Below are positions 7,359 through 15,741 of a DNA stretch of 64,000 bases, piece by piece. Origin of the DNA: Halomonas sp. UBA3074 (GTDB taxonomy: Bacteria; Pseudomonadota; Gammaproteobacteria; Pseudomonadales; Halomonadaceae); the NCBI RefSeq assembly GCF_002366715.1, contig NZ_DFBS01000049.1:21155-85154 (forward strand), given 5' to 3'. Position 1 is the first letter of the stretch. The number at the start of each line of letters is the position of its first letter. A program made the position numbers and the translations under genes. The notes under the pieces were generated by a model. It was not told the origin of the DNA. It saw only the letters and a program-made list of their open reading frames with translations, and did no database searches.

Positions 7359-10075
7359 AGTGGGCGGTGCGCACGTAACCGCGCCATGGCTCGGTATAAA
7401 TCTTCCAGTAAGCCCTCTACGTGATCTAAACCGCCCGTGCGTAGCCGGGTTTCCAGTGTTTCTACCAATAGGGCCAGTTCAGGCGCGCCGCAGTATCGGC
7501 TGGCGCCATTTAAGCCGTGTACCCAATCAAGCAGCGTCGGCAAGCTCTGTTGGGCAAACGCCGCGCGCATGTGCTGCTCACTCTCGTCTAAGCTGTCGAT
7601 CAGGCGTTTCAGCTGTTCCCGAGCAAGATACTCTTTGCCGCCTGCCAACCGTGCCCCTATTTCAAGATCAACCACCGGTAGTTTGGCGGGGGCGGTGTGG
7701 TTCATCGCTTTAAGCGCTTTAGGGCTATGGTGGGTGGGTAAAGCAGCGGCACTGCTATCGGCTAGCTGATGAGTAATCCCCAGAAAACGATGAAGTAACT
7801 GGTGCAACTGTTGCTCATCGATGGGCTTTATCAAGACATCATCTAGCCCTTCGGCGAGCCATTTCTGGCGTTCACTACTCAGCACATGGGCGGTAACGGC
7901 TATGATCGGGCAGCGAGCCCAGGTACTGCTGAGCCGCCGCAGCGCCTGGGTGGTTTGTACGCCATCCATGCCGGGCATACGAATATCCATTAGCACCATA
8001 TCCACATTGCCAGTGCGTGCAAACTCAAGGGCTTGATGGCCGCTCTCCAACGCAGTGATGTGCAGGTTTGGATCTTCAAGCATGTTTTTGAGCAGTTCAC
8101 GGTTGGGGGCATTGTCATCCACAATAAGCAGCTTGACGGGTTGTGGTGATGCAGATGATGCCGCTAACGGCCCTGGCAGCTTAGCAGGCACATACGCTGG
8201 CATCAGTAGTTGCTTGAGCGACGCCACGAGCTGGGCGCGGGAAAAGGGCTTATAAAGCGTTTCGCCGCCCTGGGTTAAAAGCAAGGGGGGCAGATCAAAG
8301 CTGTTGCCGTTGGCCAAAATCAACACCGGGCAGGGCGTTTGGTCGATCACCGTTTGCCAATGCTTAAACTGTTCGGGCGTATAGTCACTATGCTCTAACC
8401 CCAAAATTAGCAGTTGGGCGTGATCCGGGTCATCAAACTTGATGGTTTGTGCTTCCCAGCGCTGCAGCAGATGTTCCAACACAAGGCGGGTAGGGGCGTG
8501 CATTTCATAGAGTCTAATGACGGGGTTGGGTAGGCTAATTTCCGCCGGTCGCTCGATCGCTTTATGAGCTAGCAACGGCAGTGTAAACGAGAAAGTCGTG
8601 CCTTTGCCCAGCTCGCTTTCCACTTCGATCTCACCTCCCATGCGCTCAATGAGCTGGCGGCAGATCGTCAGGCCCAGGCCACTACCGCCAAACTGGCGTG
8701 AATGGCTGGGCTCCGCCTGTGAAAAGGCGCTGAACAGGGCCTCCTGATGCGCGTTGCTGAGGCCAATGCCGGTATCGCTAACACTAAGATTCAGTACCAC
8801 ATGCTGGCCTTCTTGGTTATCCAGCATGACACGCACAATGACATCGCCCTCATGAGTGAACTTGAGCGCGTTGCCGATTAAATTGTTCAACACCTGATGG
8901 ATCCGTAACGGATCACCACACAGGGGGGTAGGGACATCGTCGTACACCATCGCCACCAGGTGTAACTGCTTACGCTGGGCTTCAGGGGCATGAAGACCTA
9001 CCACTTCATCGACCAGCGCGACGATATCAATATCCGCCTCTTCCAAGGTGAGGCGGTTTGCCTCCAGCTTGGAAAAGTCGAGCACGTCGTTCACCAACAT
9101 GAGCAGGTTGTCGCAAGCGCGATGAACGTGCTGTAACCACTCCTGCTGGCGCGAATCCAGCGAGGAACGGCCCAGCAGCCGACAAAAACCGATAATGCCG
9201 TTGAGAGGCGTGCGGATCTCATGGCTCATGTTGGCTAAGAATTCAGATTTCACCGCGTTGGCCCGTAAGGCACTGCGATGCGCTAAATCAAGCTTGATAT
9301 TCTGCTCCTCAATGGTTTCCATTGATTCTTGCAGTTCGCTGGTGGCCTGGACGATTTGCGTCTGCATATCCCGCTGGGCCTGCTGAAAGTGTTGAGCAAG
9401 CGCATTAATATGGTCAGTCAGTTGGTGAAGTTCGGCGGCATTGGAGGGTGCCAGATGGAGCCGGTAATCACCGCGGGAAAGGCGATAAAGCGCTTGGTTG
9501 GCTTCTTCTATGGGGCGTGTGGCATAGCGGCTGATGGCAAACGCCACTAAAAACATCAGTAGGCCCAGCAGCATGCCGCCTAAACTGAGGCTGGCGATCA
9601 GCCGGTAGTGGCCCAATGTTAGCGCTCGCGTATCCATTTCGATGTCCAACCAGCCTGCGCTATCGCCTCCTGCCGCGAGTGTGCTTGTCGTGGGCAGGGT
9701 AAGCGCTAACGGTAAGCGCAATCGCCAAACACCATCTTCCTTGATCAATTGCCTGCCGGCCGGTGCCTCGAGGGGGGCAGGCTCAGCGTTACCCAGTAAT
9801 AAGCGCCGACGGCCTTGTGCGTCAAAGAGCGCCACAGTCTGCAAGCCACTGATCGTGAGTAGTTGGCGGGCCACCGACTCCACGCGCTGAGAGTCACCTT
9901 GTGCAATGGCGTCAGCCAAGCTGGGCGCCAGCAGCTCGCCAGCATTTACCAAGCGCTCTTGCTGTGCCTCATGCGCTTCTGTATCACTCTGAATAACGAG
10001 CAATACCGCCATTATGGCGTACACCAGTAACGGGAAACCGAGTAAGGCAAATAGCAGCCGGGTGTTTAAAGACAT
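7343..10075 (-). CDS. gacS: Hybrid sensor histidine kinase of the GacS/BarA type
   Basis: Inner-membrane tripartite sensor kinase, probable partner of a GacA/UvrY response regulator encoded elsewhere. Domains in order: TM helix about 8-28, periplasmic sensor about 30-157, TM helix 160-182, HAMP 183-235, coiled linker, HisKA with SHEIRTPLNG (His285), HATPase with N-box VLNNLIGNALKF, DTGIG (434-438) and GSGLGL; a degenerate receiver-like stretch (about 515-625); a true receiver with VDD, Asp697 (LMDIRMPGMDG) and Lys750; then an Hpt domain with His853 (VHGLNGASRYCG). At 910 residues it matches the family. In Pseudomonas and Halomonas this gene commonly neighbours cysM and rlmD, which supports the call. 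Confidence 0.92.
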   Translation of the reverse strand: MSLNTRLLFALLGFPLLVYAIMAVLLVIQSDTEAHEAQQERLVNAGELLAPSLADAIAQGDSQRVESVARQLLTISGLQTVALFDAQGRRRLLLGNAEPAPLEAPAGRQLIKEDGVWRLRLPLALTLPTTSTLAAGGDSAGWLDIEMDTRALTLGHYRLIASLSLGGMLLGLLMFLVAFAISRYATRPIEEANQALYRLSRGDYRLHLAPSNAAELHQLTDHINALAQHFQQAQRDMQTQIVQATSELQESMETIEEQNIKLDLAHRSALRANAVKSEFLANMSHEIRTPLNGIIGFCRLLGRSSLDSRQQEWLQHVHRACDNLLMLVNDVLDFSKLEANRLTLEEADIDIVALVDEVVGLHAPEAQRKQLHLVAMVYDDVPTPLCGDPLRIHQVLNNLIGNALKFTHEGDVIVRVMLDNQEGQHVVLNLSVSDTGIGLSNAHQEALFSAFSQAEPSHSRQFGGSGLGLTICRQLIERMGGEIEVESELGKGTTFSFTLPLLAHKAIERPAEISLPNPVIRLYEMHAPTRLVLEHLLQRWEAQTIKFDDPDHAQLLILGLEHSDYTPEQFKHWQTVIDQTPCPVLILANGNSFDLPPLLLTQGGETLYKPFSRAQLVASLKQLLMPAYVPAKLPGPLAASSASPQPVKLLIVDDNAPNRELLKNMLEDPNLHITALESGHQALEFARTGNVDMVLMDIRMPGMDGVQTTQALRRLSSTWARCPIIAVTAHVLSSERQKWLAEGLDDVLIKPIDEQQLHQLLHRFLGITHQLADSSAAALPTHHSPKALKAMNHTAPAKLPVVDLEIGARLAGGKEYLAREQLKRLIDSLDESEQHMRAAFAQQSLPTLLDWVHGLNGASRYCGAPELALLVETLETRLRTGGLDHVEGLLEDLYRAMARLRAHRPLLSRG

Positions 10076-10130
10076 GAAAAGAAGCTCGCTGATTCATTGA
10101 GGTTGCCTGTCCAGCCTAAGGCAGCACCGA

Positions 10131-10136
10131 TATAAT
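10131..10136 (+). promoter_or_regulatory. Candidate -10 element of the cysM promoter
   Basis: A perfect TATAAT lies 31 nt upstream of the cysM ATG in the 91-bp divergent gap between gacS and cysM. No good -35 hexamer is found at the usual spacing, so this is a partial prediction. Confidence 0.45.
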
Positions 10137-10166
10137 GCAGCATAACGGTTACGATAAGGAATATTC

Positions 10167-11087
10167 ATGAATGATCTTAAAGACTATCCCAAGAGCTATC
10201 CCACGTTGGAAGAGGTGGTTGGTAACACGCCCCTGGTACGCCTGAAGCGCATTACCTCTGGGCGCAACAATACGTTGCTGGCCAAACTCGAAGGTAATAA
10301 TCCTGCCGGATCGGTCAAGGATCGTCCCGCCCTATCAATGATTAGCGAGGCGGAAGCCCGTGGCGACATTACGTCCGGCGATACGCTGATTGAAGCGACG
10401 TCAGGCAATACCGGCATTGCGCTAGCCATGGCGGCGGCGATTAAAGGCTACAAAATGGTATTGGTGATGCCGGAAAACGCCTCGGAAGAGCGTAAGCAGG
10501 CAATGGCCGCCTATGGGGCGAAACTGATTTCTGCCAGCAAAGCCGGCGGCATGGAAGAGGCGCGGGATATCGCCGATGCCATGATCGCCCGGGGCGAGGG
10601 GAAGCCGCTGAACCAGTTCGCCAACCCGGATAACCCGCTCGCCCACTATCGCACCACCGGCCCTGAAGTGTGGCAACAAACCAGTGGCGAGGTGACTCAC
10701 TTTGTAAGCTCGATGGGCACCACCGGTACCATCATGGGCGTATCGCGCTACTTGAAAGAGCAAAACCCGGCCATTCAAATTGTGGGTTTGCAGCCCGCCG
10801 ATGGCGCCAGTATTCCCGGCATCAGGCGCTGGCCACAAGAGTACCTGCCGGCGATTTTTGAAGCGCCTCGGGTCGATGTCACTCTGGATATCGGCCAGCA
10901 GGAAGCCGAAGAGCACATGCGTCGTTTGGCCCGCGAAGAGGGCATCCTGGCCGGTGTTTCCTCGGGCGGAAGCTTAGCGGGTGCGTTGCGGATTGCCGAG
11001 CAAACGGAAAATGCGGTGATTGTGTTTATCGTCTGTGACCGGGGGGATCGCTACCTCTCCACTGGCCTTTTTGCGCCGGGAGTTTAA
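10167..11087 (+). CDS. cysM: Cysteine synthase B (O-acetylserine sulfhydrylase)
   Basis: PLP enzyme that forms cysteine from O-acetylserine and sulfide or thiosulfate. The PLP lysine is Lys51 in NPAGSVKDRPA; the substrate/phosphate loop SGNTG and the C-terminal GVSSGGSLAGALR are present. NPAGSVKDRPA and the IPGIRRWPQEYLP segment point to the CysM branch rather than CysK. At 306 residues it is full length. The ribosome-binding site is TAAGGAA before ATG 10167. It is followed 2 nt later by rlmD. Confidence 0.95.
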   Translation: MNDLKDYPKSYPTLEEVVGNTPLVRLKRITSGRNNTLLAKLEGNNPAGSVKDRPALSMISEAEARGDITSGDTLIEATSGNTGIALAMAAAIKGYKMVLVMPENASEERKQAMAAYGAKLISASKAGGMEEARDIADAMIARGEGKPLNQFANPDNPLAHYRTTGPEVWQQTSGEVTHFVSSMGTTGTIMGVSRYLKEQNPAIQIVGLQPADGASIPGIRRWPQEYLPAIFEAPRVDVTLDIGQQEAEEHMRRLAREEGILAGVSSGGSLAGALRIAEQTENAVIVFIVCDRGDRYLSTGLFAPGV

Positions 11088-11089
11088 CC

Positions 11090-12490
11090 ATGGCCATGTT
11101 GGGAAAGCGGCGTCCACCCAGGCCCGCCTCGGGTCACTCGGGGTTGGCAGGCACGCCAGGCGGAAAAAACCGTGATACACCAGCGGATGAGACAGCGCCG
11201 TTGGTCATCGAGCGTTTGGCTCATGATGGCCGTGGGGTTGCCCATGCGGCCAGCGGTAAAACCGTGTTTGTGGATCAGGCGTTGCCGGGTGAAAAAGTTG
11301 AGGTAGCGGTTCATTTAACGCGCAAACGTTTTGATGAAGCGCATATTAAATCACTGCTCTCCACCTCCGAGCAGCGTGTTACGCCGCCTTGCCCGCATTT
11401 CGGCCACTGCGGTGGTTGCGATTTGCAGCATCTGAATGTCGATGCCCAGCGTGCCCACAAACGCGACGTGGTACGCGATCTGTTTGCCCGCCAAGGCATA
11501 TCGCTCGGCGAGATCGGTTCGATTCAAGGCGATGATCAAGGCTATCGCCGCCGCGCACGCCTGGGCGTCAAAGTAGACAGCCAAGGCAAGACGCGCCTTG
11601 GTTTTCGGGCCGCGCATAGTCATCGGTTGGTGGATATCGAGCGCTGCCCGGTTCTGGTCGATGCGTTACAGCAGCTGCTAATCCCGCTGCGTGAACTTCT
11701 AAACCGCCTAGAAGCGCCGCGTCACGTCGGCCATATTGAATTACTGACCACCGCCAACACCCAGGTCGTACTGGTACGCCAGTTAAAAGAACACCCCCAG
11801 GACGCGGAGCAGTGGGAAGCGTTTGCCCAGCACTACCAAGTCGCACTAGGCACTTGGTTGGGGCGTGAAACGCCCACGCTGCACTGGTATGACGCACCCC
11901 CCGCGCTAGAAGAGACGCTGACGTTGGGCGATCAGCCGCCGCTGACACTGAGTTTTGCTCCCGGCGATTTTTTACAGGTCAATGCCCAGGTTAATCAGCA
12001 AATGGTGGCCACGGTGATGCAATGGCTGGCGCCTAAACCGGGGCAAAAGCTACTCGACCTTTTTGCCGGTATCGGTAACTTTAGCCTTCCCATTGCCGCC
12101 GCGGGTGCCGAAGTGCACGCGGTGGAAGGCAACCCCGCCATGGTGGCGCGGATTGCTATCAATGCGAAGCACAATGGGTTGATGGTTAGCGGCCAGCAGG
12201 CCGACTTGAGCGACCCTGGCAGCGTCAAGCAGCTGCTGGAGGAGCATGGTGATTCCGACGCGCTGGTGCTGGATCCCCCGCGCAGCGGTGGCGAAGCGAT
12301 TTGTCAGGCGTTGGCACGTCGCCCGGTAGCCAAGGTGGTCTATATTTCCTGTGACCCCGCAACGCTTGCCCGGGATGCGGCACATCTTGTGCATGCAGGA
12401 TACCGAATTAAGCAAGTAGCAGTGGCGGATATGTTCCTTCACACTGCGCATATGGAAACGTTAATGCTGTTTGAAGCGGATGATGCTTAA
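11090..12490 (+). CDS. rlmD: 23S rRNA (uracil(1939)-C(5))-methyltransferase RlmD
   Basis: SAM-dependent 5-methyluridine methyltransferase acting on U1939 of 23S rRNA. It has a basic N-terminus, a TRAM domain (about 38-92), a [4Fe-4S] ligand set Cys101, Cys107, Cys110 (CPHFGHCGGC) and Cys186, the SAM site LLDLFAGIGNFSLP, the DPPRSGG motif and catalytic Cys421 in YISCDPATLARD. At 466 residues it is slightly longer than E. coli RumA because of the N-terminal extension. The position between cysM and relA is conserved in pseudomonads. Confidence 0.96.
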   Translation: MAMLGKRRPPRPASGHSGLAGTPGGKNRDTPADETAPLVIERLAHDGRGVAHAASGKTVFVDQALPGEKVEVAVHLTRKRFDEAHIKSLLSTSEQRVTPPCPHFGHCGGCDLQHLNVDAQRAHKRDVVRDLFARQGISLGEIGSIQGDDQGYRRRARLGVKVDSQGKTRLGFRAAHSHRLVDIERCPVLVDALQQLLIPLRELLNRLEAPRHVGHIELLTTANTQVVLVRQLKEHPQDAEQWEAFAQHYQVALGTWLGRETPTLHWYDAPPALEETLTLGDQPPLTLSFAPGDFLQVNAQVNQQMVATVMQWLAPKPGQKLLDLFAGIGNFSLPIAAAGAEVHAVEGNPAMVARIAINAKHNGLMVSGQQADLSDPGSVKQLLEEHGDSDALVLDPPRSGGEAICQALARRPVAKVVYISCDPATLARDAAHLVHAGYRIKQVAVADMFLHTAHMETLMLFEADDA

Positions 12491-12570
12491 AGCCGCGGCT
12501 TGCGCCCATTGCTTCAAGCCACGGTGACGGCCGTGTGGAGACCGTCTCCCAGAAAGGATGATTGATTGTC

Positions 12571-14847
12571 ATGGTGAAAGTGCGTGAAGACCAGCCGCTA
12601 GACGCTAGTGGAAAGGTGGACATACAACAATGGTTAACGCGCCTGCAAGAGGATGTGCGTCTACGTGAACCCGAACGCTTAGTCGACGCCTGCAAGCTTG
12701 CTGAGACGTTAGAGCTGGAAGCCCCACGGACGCATCGCGTTTGGCTGTCTCCCGGCTCTAGCTTCCGCATGGGGTTGGAAATGGCCGATATTCTGGGTGA
12801 ATTGAAGCTAGACCAAGCCACCCTAGAGGCCGCGGTTCTCTATCGTGCAGTGCGCGAAGGCTTGCTGAGCCTTGACGCCGTGACAAAACGTTTTGGTGCC
12901 GAAGTCGCCAGCCTGATCGACGGCGTACTGCAAATGGCCGCCATCAGCTATCCACTGGCGCCTGACCATGGCATGGGCCAGCATAATCAGCAGGAAAACC
13001 TGCGCAAGATGCTGGTCAATATGGTCGGTGATGTGCGTGTCGCCTTGATTAAAATTGCCGAACGAACGTGCGCGCTGCGCCAGGTAAAAGACGCCCCACG
13101 GGAAAAATGTTTACAGGTTGCCCGGGAAGTCGCGGATATTTACGCCCCGTTGGCCCACCGGCTGGGGATCGGCCAGCTCAAATGGGAGCTTGAAGACCTA
13201 TCGTTTCGTTACTTGCATGAAGATGAGTACAAAGCGATTGCCAAGCTGCTGGCGGAAAAACGCCTCGATCGTGATCGCTATATCCACGATGTGGTGGAAA
13301 CCATCAAAGCCTTGATGGAAGCCCAGCACATCCACCGCTACGACGTGGATGGCCGGGCCAAGCACATCTACTCGATCTGGCGCAAAATGAAGCGTAAACG
13401 GATCGATTTTTCGCAAGTGAATGACGTGCGCGCCGTGCGAATTTTGGTGCCCGAAGTCGCCGACTGCTACACCGTCCTGGGGATTATTCACTCACGCTGG
13501 CACCACGTGCCGAACGAGTTTGACGACTATATCGCCAATCCTAAAAAGAATGGCTATCAGTCCCTGCATACCGCCGTGATGGGGCCAGAAAACAAGGTAC
13601 TCGAAATTCAGATTCGCACCTTTGCCATGCACGATGAGGCAGAGCTTGGCGTCTGTGCCCACTGGCGCTATAAAGGCCACGATACCAACGCCAAAAGCCG
13701 CAGCTACGAAGAGAAAATCGCTTGGCTGCGTCAGGTATTGGAGTGGCAGGACGAAGTGGGCGGCTTTGGCGATCTGCGCGAAGGGCTCTCCAGCGATGTC
13801 GCGCCTGATCGCATCTATGTGTTCACCCCCGATGGTCACGTCATCGACTTACCGCGCATTGCCACGCCGATCGATTTTGCCTACCGGGTGCATACCGAAA
13901 TTGGTCACCGCTGCCGTGGCGCCAAAATTAACGGCCGTATCGTACCGCTCACCTATAAGCTCAAAACCGGTCAGCAGATCGAGATTTTGACCGCCACCAA
14001 GGGCGGGCCTAGCCGTGACTGGTTAAACCCCAGCTTAGGCTATGTGCGTACTTCCCGAGCGCGGGCCAAAATTCAGGCGTGGTTCAAGCACCAGGCACGC
14101 GATCAAAACCTGAACGAAGGGCGTGCGTTGTTCGATCGCGAGATGCGCCGCCTGGATGTCGAAGGGCTCGACCTACCCAAGCTGGCCAAAGCGGTCAACT
14201 ATCTCAACGCTGACGATATGTACGCCGCCATTGGCGCGGGCGATCTGCGCATCGGACAGGTGCTGCACCAGGCGCAGCAATTATTCGGTGAGACCGATGA
14301 TCAAGAGCAACTGGATCGCCTGCTGGCCAAGCCCAAGCGACAGTCCAGTAAAGCCACCAAGAGCGACATCACGGTGCTGGGGGTGGGTAACCTGAAAACC
14401 AGCATGGCGAACTGCTGTCGTCCGGTGCCCGGCGAGCCGATCATTGGATTTATTACCCAGGGCCGCGGCGTCACCGTGCATCGACAGGATTGCAGCAATA
14501 TTTTGCAGCTGCGCCTCGACGAACCCCAGCGCATTATCGAAGTGGAGTGGGGCGAGCGCGCCCAAACGCGCTATCCAGTGACCATCGAGATTCAAGCCTG
14601 GGATCGCTCCGGGTTGCTGCGTGATGTCACCGGGCTGTTGGGTAATGAAAAAGTTAACGTACTTGCTGTGAACACCCTGACCGACACCGATGAAGGCATC
14701 GCCCGCCTGCGCATTACCTTGGAAGTCGACGGGCTGGAGTCGCTGGGCCGGCTATTTTCGCGCATTCAGCAGTTGCCTAACGTCACCGAAGTGCGCCGTC
14801 TACGCAATGCCGACCCGGATCAACAAATGCGTAAGGGAGGGGCATAA
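12571..14847 (+). CDS. relA: GTP pyrophosphokinase RelA
   Basis: Ribosome-associated (p)ppGpp synthetase of the stringent response. The N-terminal pseudo-hydrolase region lacks the catalytic HD pair, as in RelA and unlike SpoT. The synthetase domain has the RelA-type sequence NEFDDYIANPKKNGYQSLHT; then a TGS domain (IYVFTPDGHVIDLP), a zinc-finger-like segment with NCCRPVPG, and a C-terminal ACT domain. The frame opens at TTG 12562, but ATG 12571 gives MVKVRE, matching the MVAVR start of E. coli RelA; 758 residues. Its stop overlaps the mazG start by 1 nt. Confidence 0.96.
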   Translation: MVKVREDQPLDASGKVDIQQWLTRLQEDVRLREPERLVDACKLAETLELEAPRTHRVWLSPGSSFRMGLEMADILGELKLDQATLEAAVLYRAVREGLLSLDAVTKRFGAEVASLIDGVLQMAAISYPLAPDHGMGQHNQQENLRKMLVNMVGDVRVALIKIAERTCALRQVKDAPREKCLQVAREVADIYAPLAHRLGIGQLKWELEDLSFRYLHEDEYKAIAKLLAEKRLDRDRYIHDVVETIKALMEAQHIHRYDVDGRAKHIYSIWRKMKRKRIDFSQVNDVRAVRILVPEVADCYTVLGIIHSRWHHVPNEFDDYIANPKKNGYQSLHTAVMGPENKVLEIQIRTFAMHDEAELGVCAHWRYKGHDTNAKSRSYEEKIAWLRQVLEWQDEVGGFGDLREGLSSDVAPDRIYVFTPDGHVIDLPRIATPIDFAYRVHTEIGHRCRGAKINGRIVPLTYKLKTGQQIEILTATKGGPSRDWLNPSLGYVRTSRARAKIQAWFKHQARDQNLNEGRALFDREMRRLDVEGLDLPKLAKAVNYLNADDMYAAIGAGDLRIGQVLHQAQQLFGETDDQEQLDRLLAKPKRQSSKATKSDITVLGVGNLKTSMANCCRPVPGEPIIGFITQGRGVTVHRQDCSNILQLRLDEPQRIIEVEWGERAQTRYPVTIEIQAWDRSGLLRDVTGLLGNEKVNVLAVNTLTDTDEGIARLRITLEVDGLESLGRLFSRIQQLPNVTEVRRLRNADPDQQMRKGGA

Positions 14848-15704
14848 TGCGCCATGATATGAATGACCTGCTAACGCTGATGCAGGTACTGCGTGACCGG
14901 GAGCAGGGCTGCCCGTGGGATTTGCAGCAGGATTGGGACAGCATCGTGCCGCACACTCTGGAAGAGGCCTACGAGGTCGCCGATGCCATTGAGCGACGCG
15001 CTTTTAACGAGCTGCCCGGTGAGTTGGGCGATTTACTCTTTCAAGTGGTCTATTACGCTCAGTTTGGGGCAGAAGAGCAGCGTTTCGACTTTGACGATAT
15101 TGTCGATACGCTGACCGCCAAAATGCTGCGCCGTCATCCGCACGTCTTTCCGGAGGGCACCCTGGCTTCCCGCCGCCCGCCAGGCGTAAGCGCCGAAGAG
15201 GTGCAAACGCAGCAGGTCAACAGCCGCTGGGAGTCGCTAAAAGCGGACGAGAGGGCTGAACGGGCTGCTGCCGATACGCCCTCGGTTTTAGACGATGTGC
15301 CGCGCACACTGCCAGCGCTCAGCCGTGCTGCCAAGCTGTCGAAACGCGCTGCACGGGTAGGGTTTGACTGGCCAGACTCGAAGGGCGTGATAGCGAAAAT
15401 CCGCGAAGAGTTGGCCGAAGTCGAAGAGGCGCTTGATGCCGGTGACCAACAGCACGCTCAAGAGGAAGTGGGTGATCTGCTGTTTGCGGTAACCAACCTT
15501 GCCCGCACCCTAAACGCCGACCCGGAACAGTGCCTGCGCACGACGAATGCCAAATTTGAACGCCGCTTTCGCTACGTCGAAGGTGAGCTTAGCGCTGCCC
15601 AGCGGCCCTTAACGGAGGCTTCGCTAGACGAGATGGAAGCCTACTGGCAGGCGGCTAAAGTACTAGAAGCGCAGTCACAAGAAAAACAACCTACCCATTC
15701 CTGA
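14847..15704 (+). CDS. mazG: Nucleoside triphosphate pyrophosphohydrolase MazG
   Basis: House-cleaning enzyme that hydrolyses NTPs and dNTPs to monophosphates and can lower ppGpp output by removing NTPs. Two MazG domains are visible: the first (about 10-115) with CPWDLQQDWDSIVPHTLEEAYE and GELGDLLFQVVYYA, the second (about 165-250) with IREELAEVEEA and EEVGDLLFAVTNLAR. Both show the EExxE...ExxD metal-binding pattern. At 285 residues it is slightly longer than E. coli MazG (263). Coupling to relA by a 1-nt overlap is conserved in gammaproteobacteria. Confidence 0.95.
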   Translation: MRHDMNDLLTLMQVLRDREQGCPWDLQQDWDSIVPHTLEEAYEVADAIERRAFNELPGELGDLLFQVVYYAQFGAEEQRFDFDDIVDTLTAKMLRRHPHVFPEGTLASRRPPGVSAEEVQTQQVNSRWESLKADERAERAAADTPSVLDDVPRTLPALSRAAKLSKRAARVGFDWPDSKGVIAKIREELAEVEEALDAGDQQHAQEEVGDLLFAVTNLARTLNADPEQCLRTTNAKFERRFRYVEGELSAAQRPLTEASLDEMEAYWQAAKVLEAQSQEKQPTHS

Positions 15705-15741
15705 TTAATCATTTCGCGACCCCTGCAAGGAGGCCATGCCA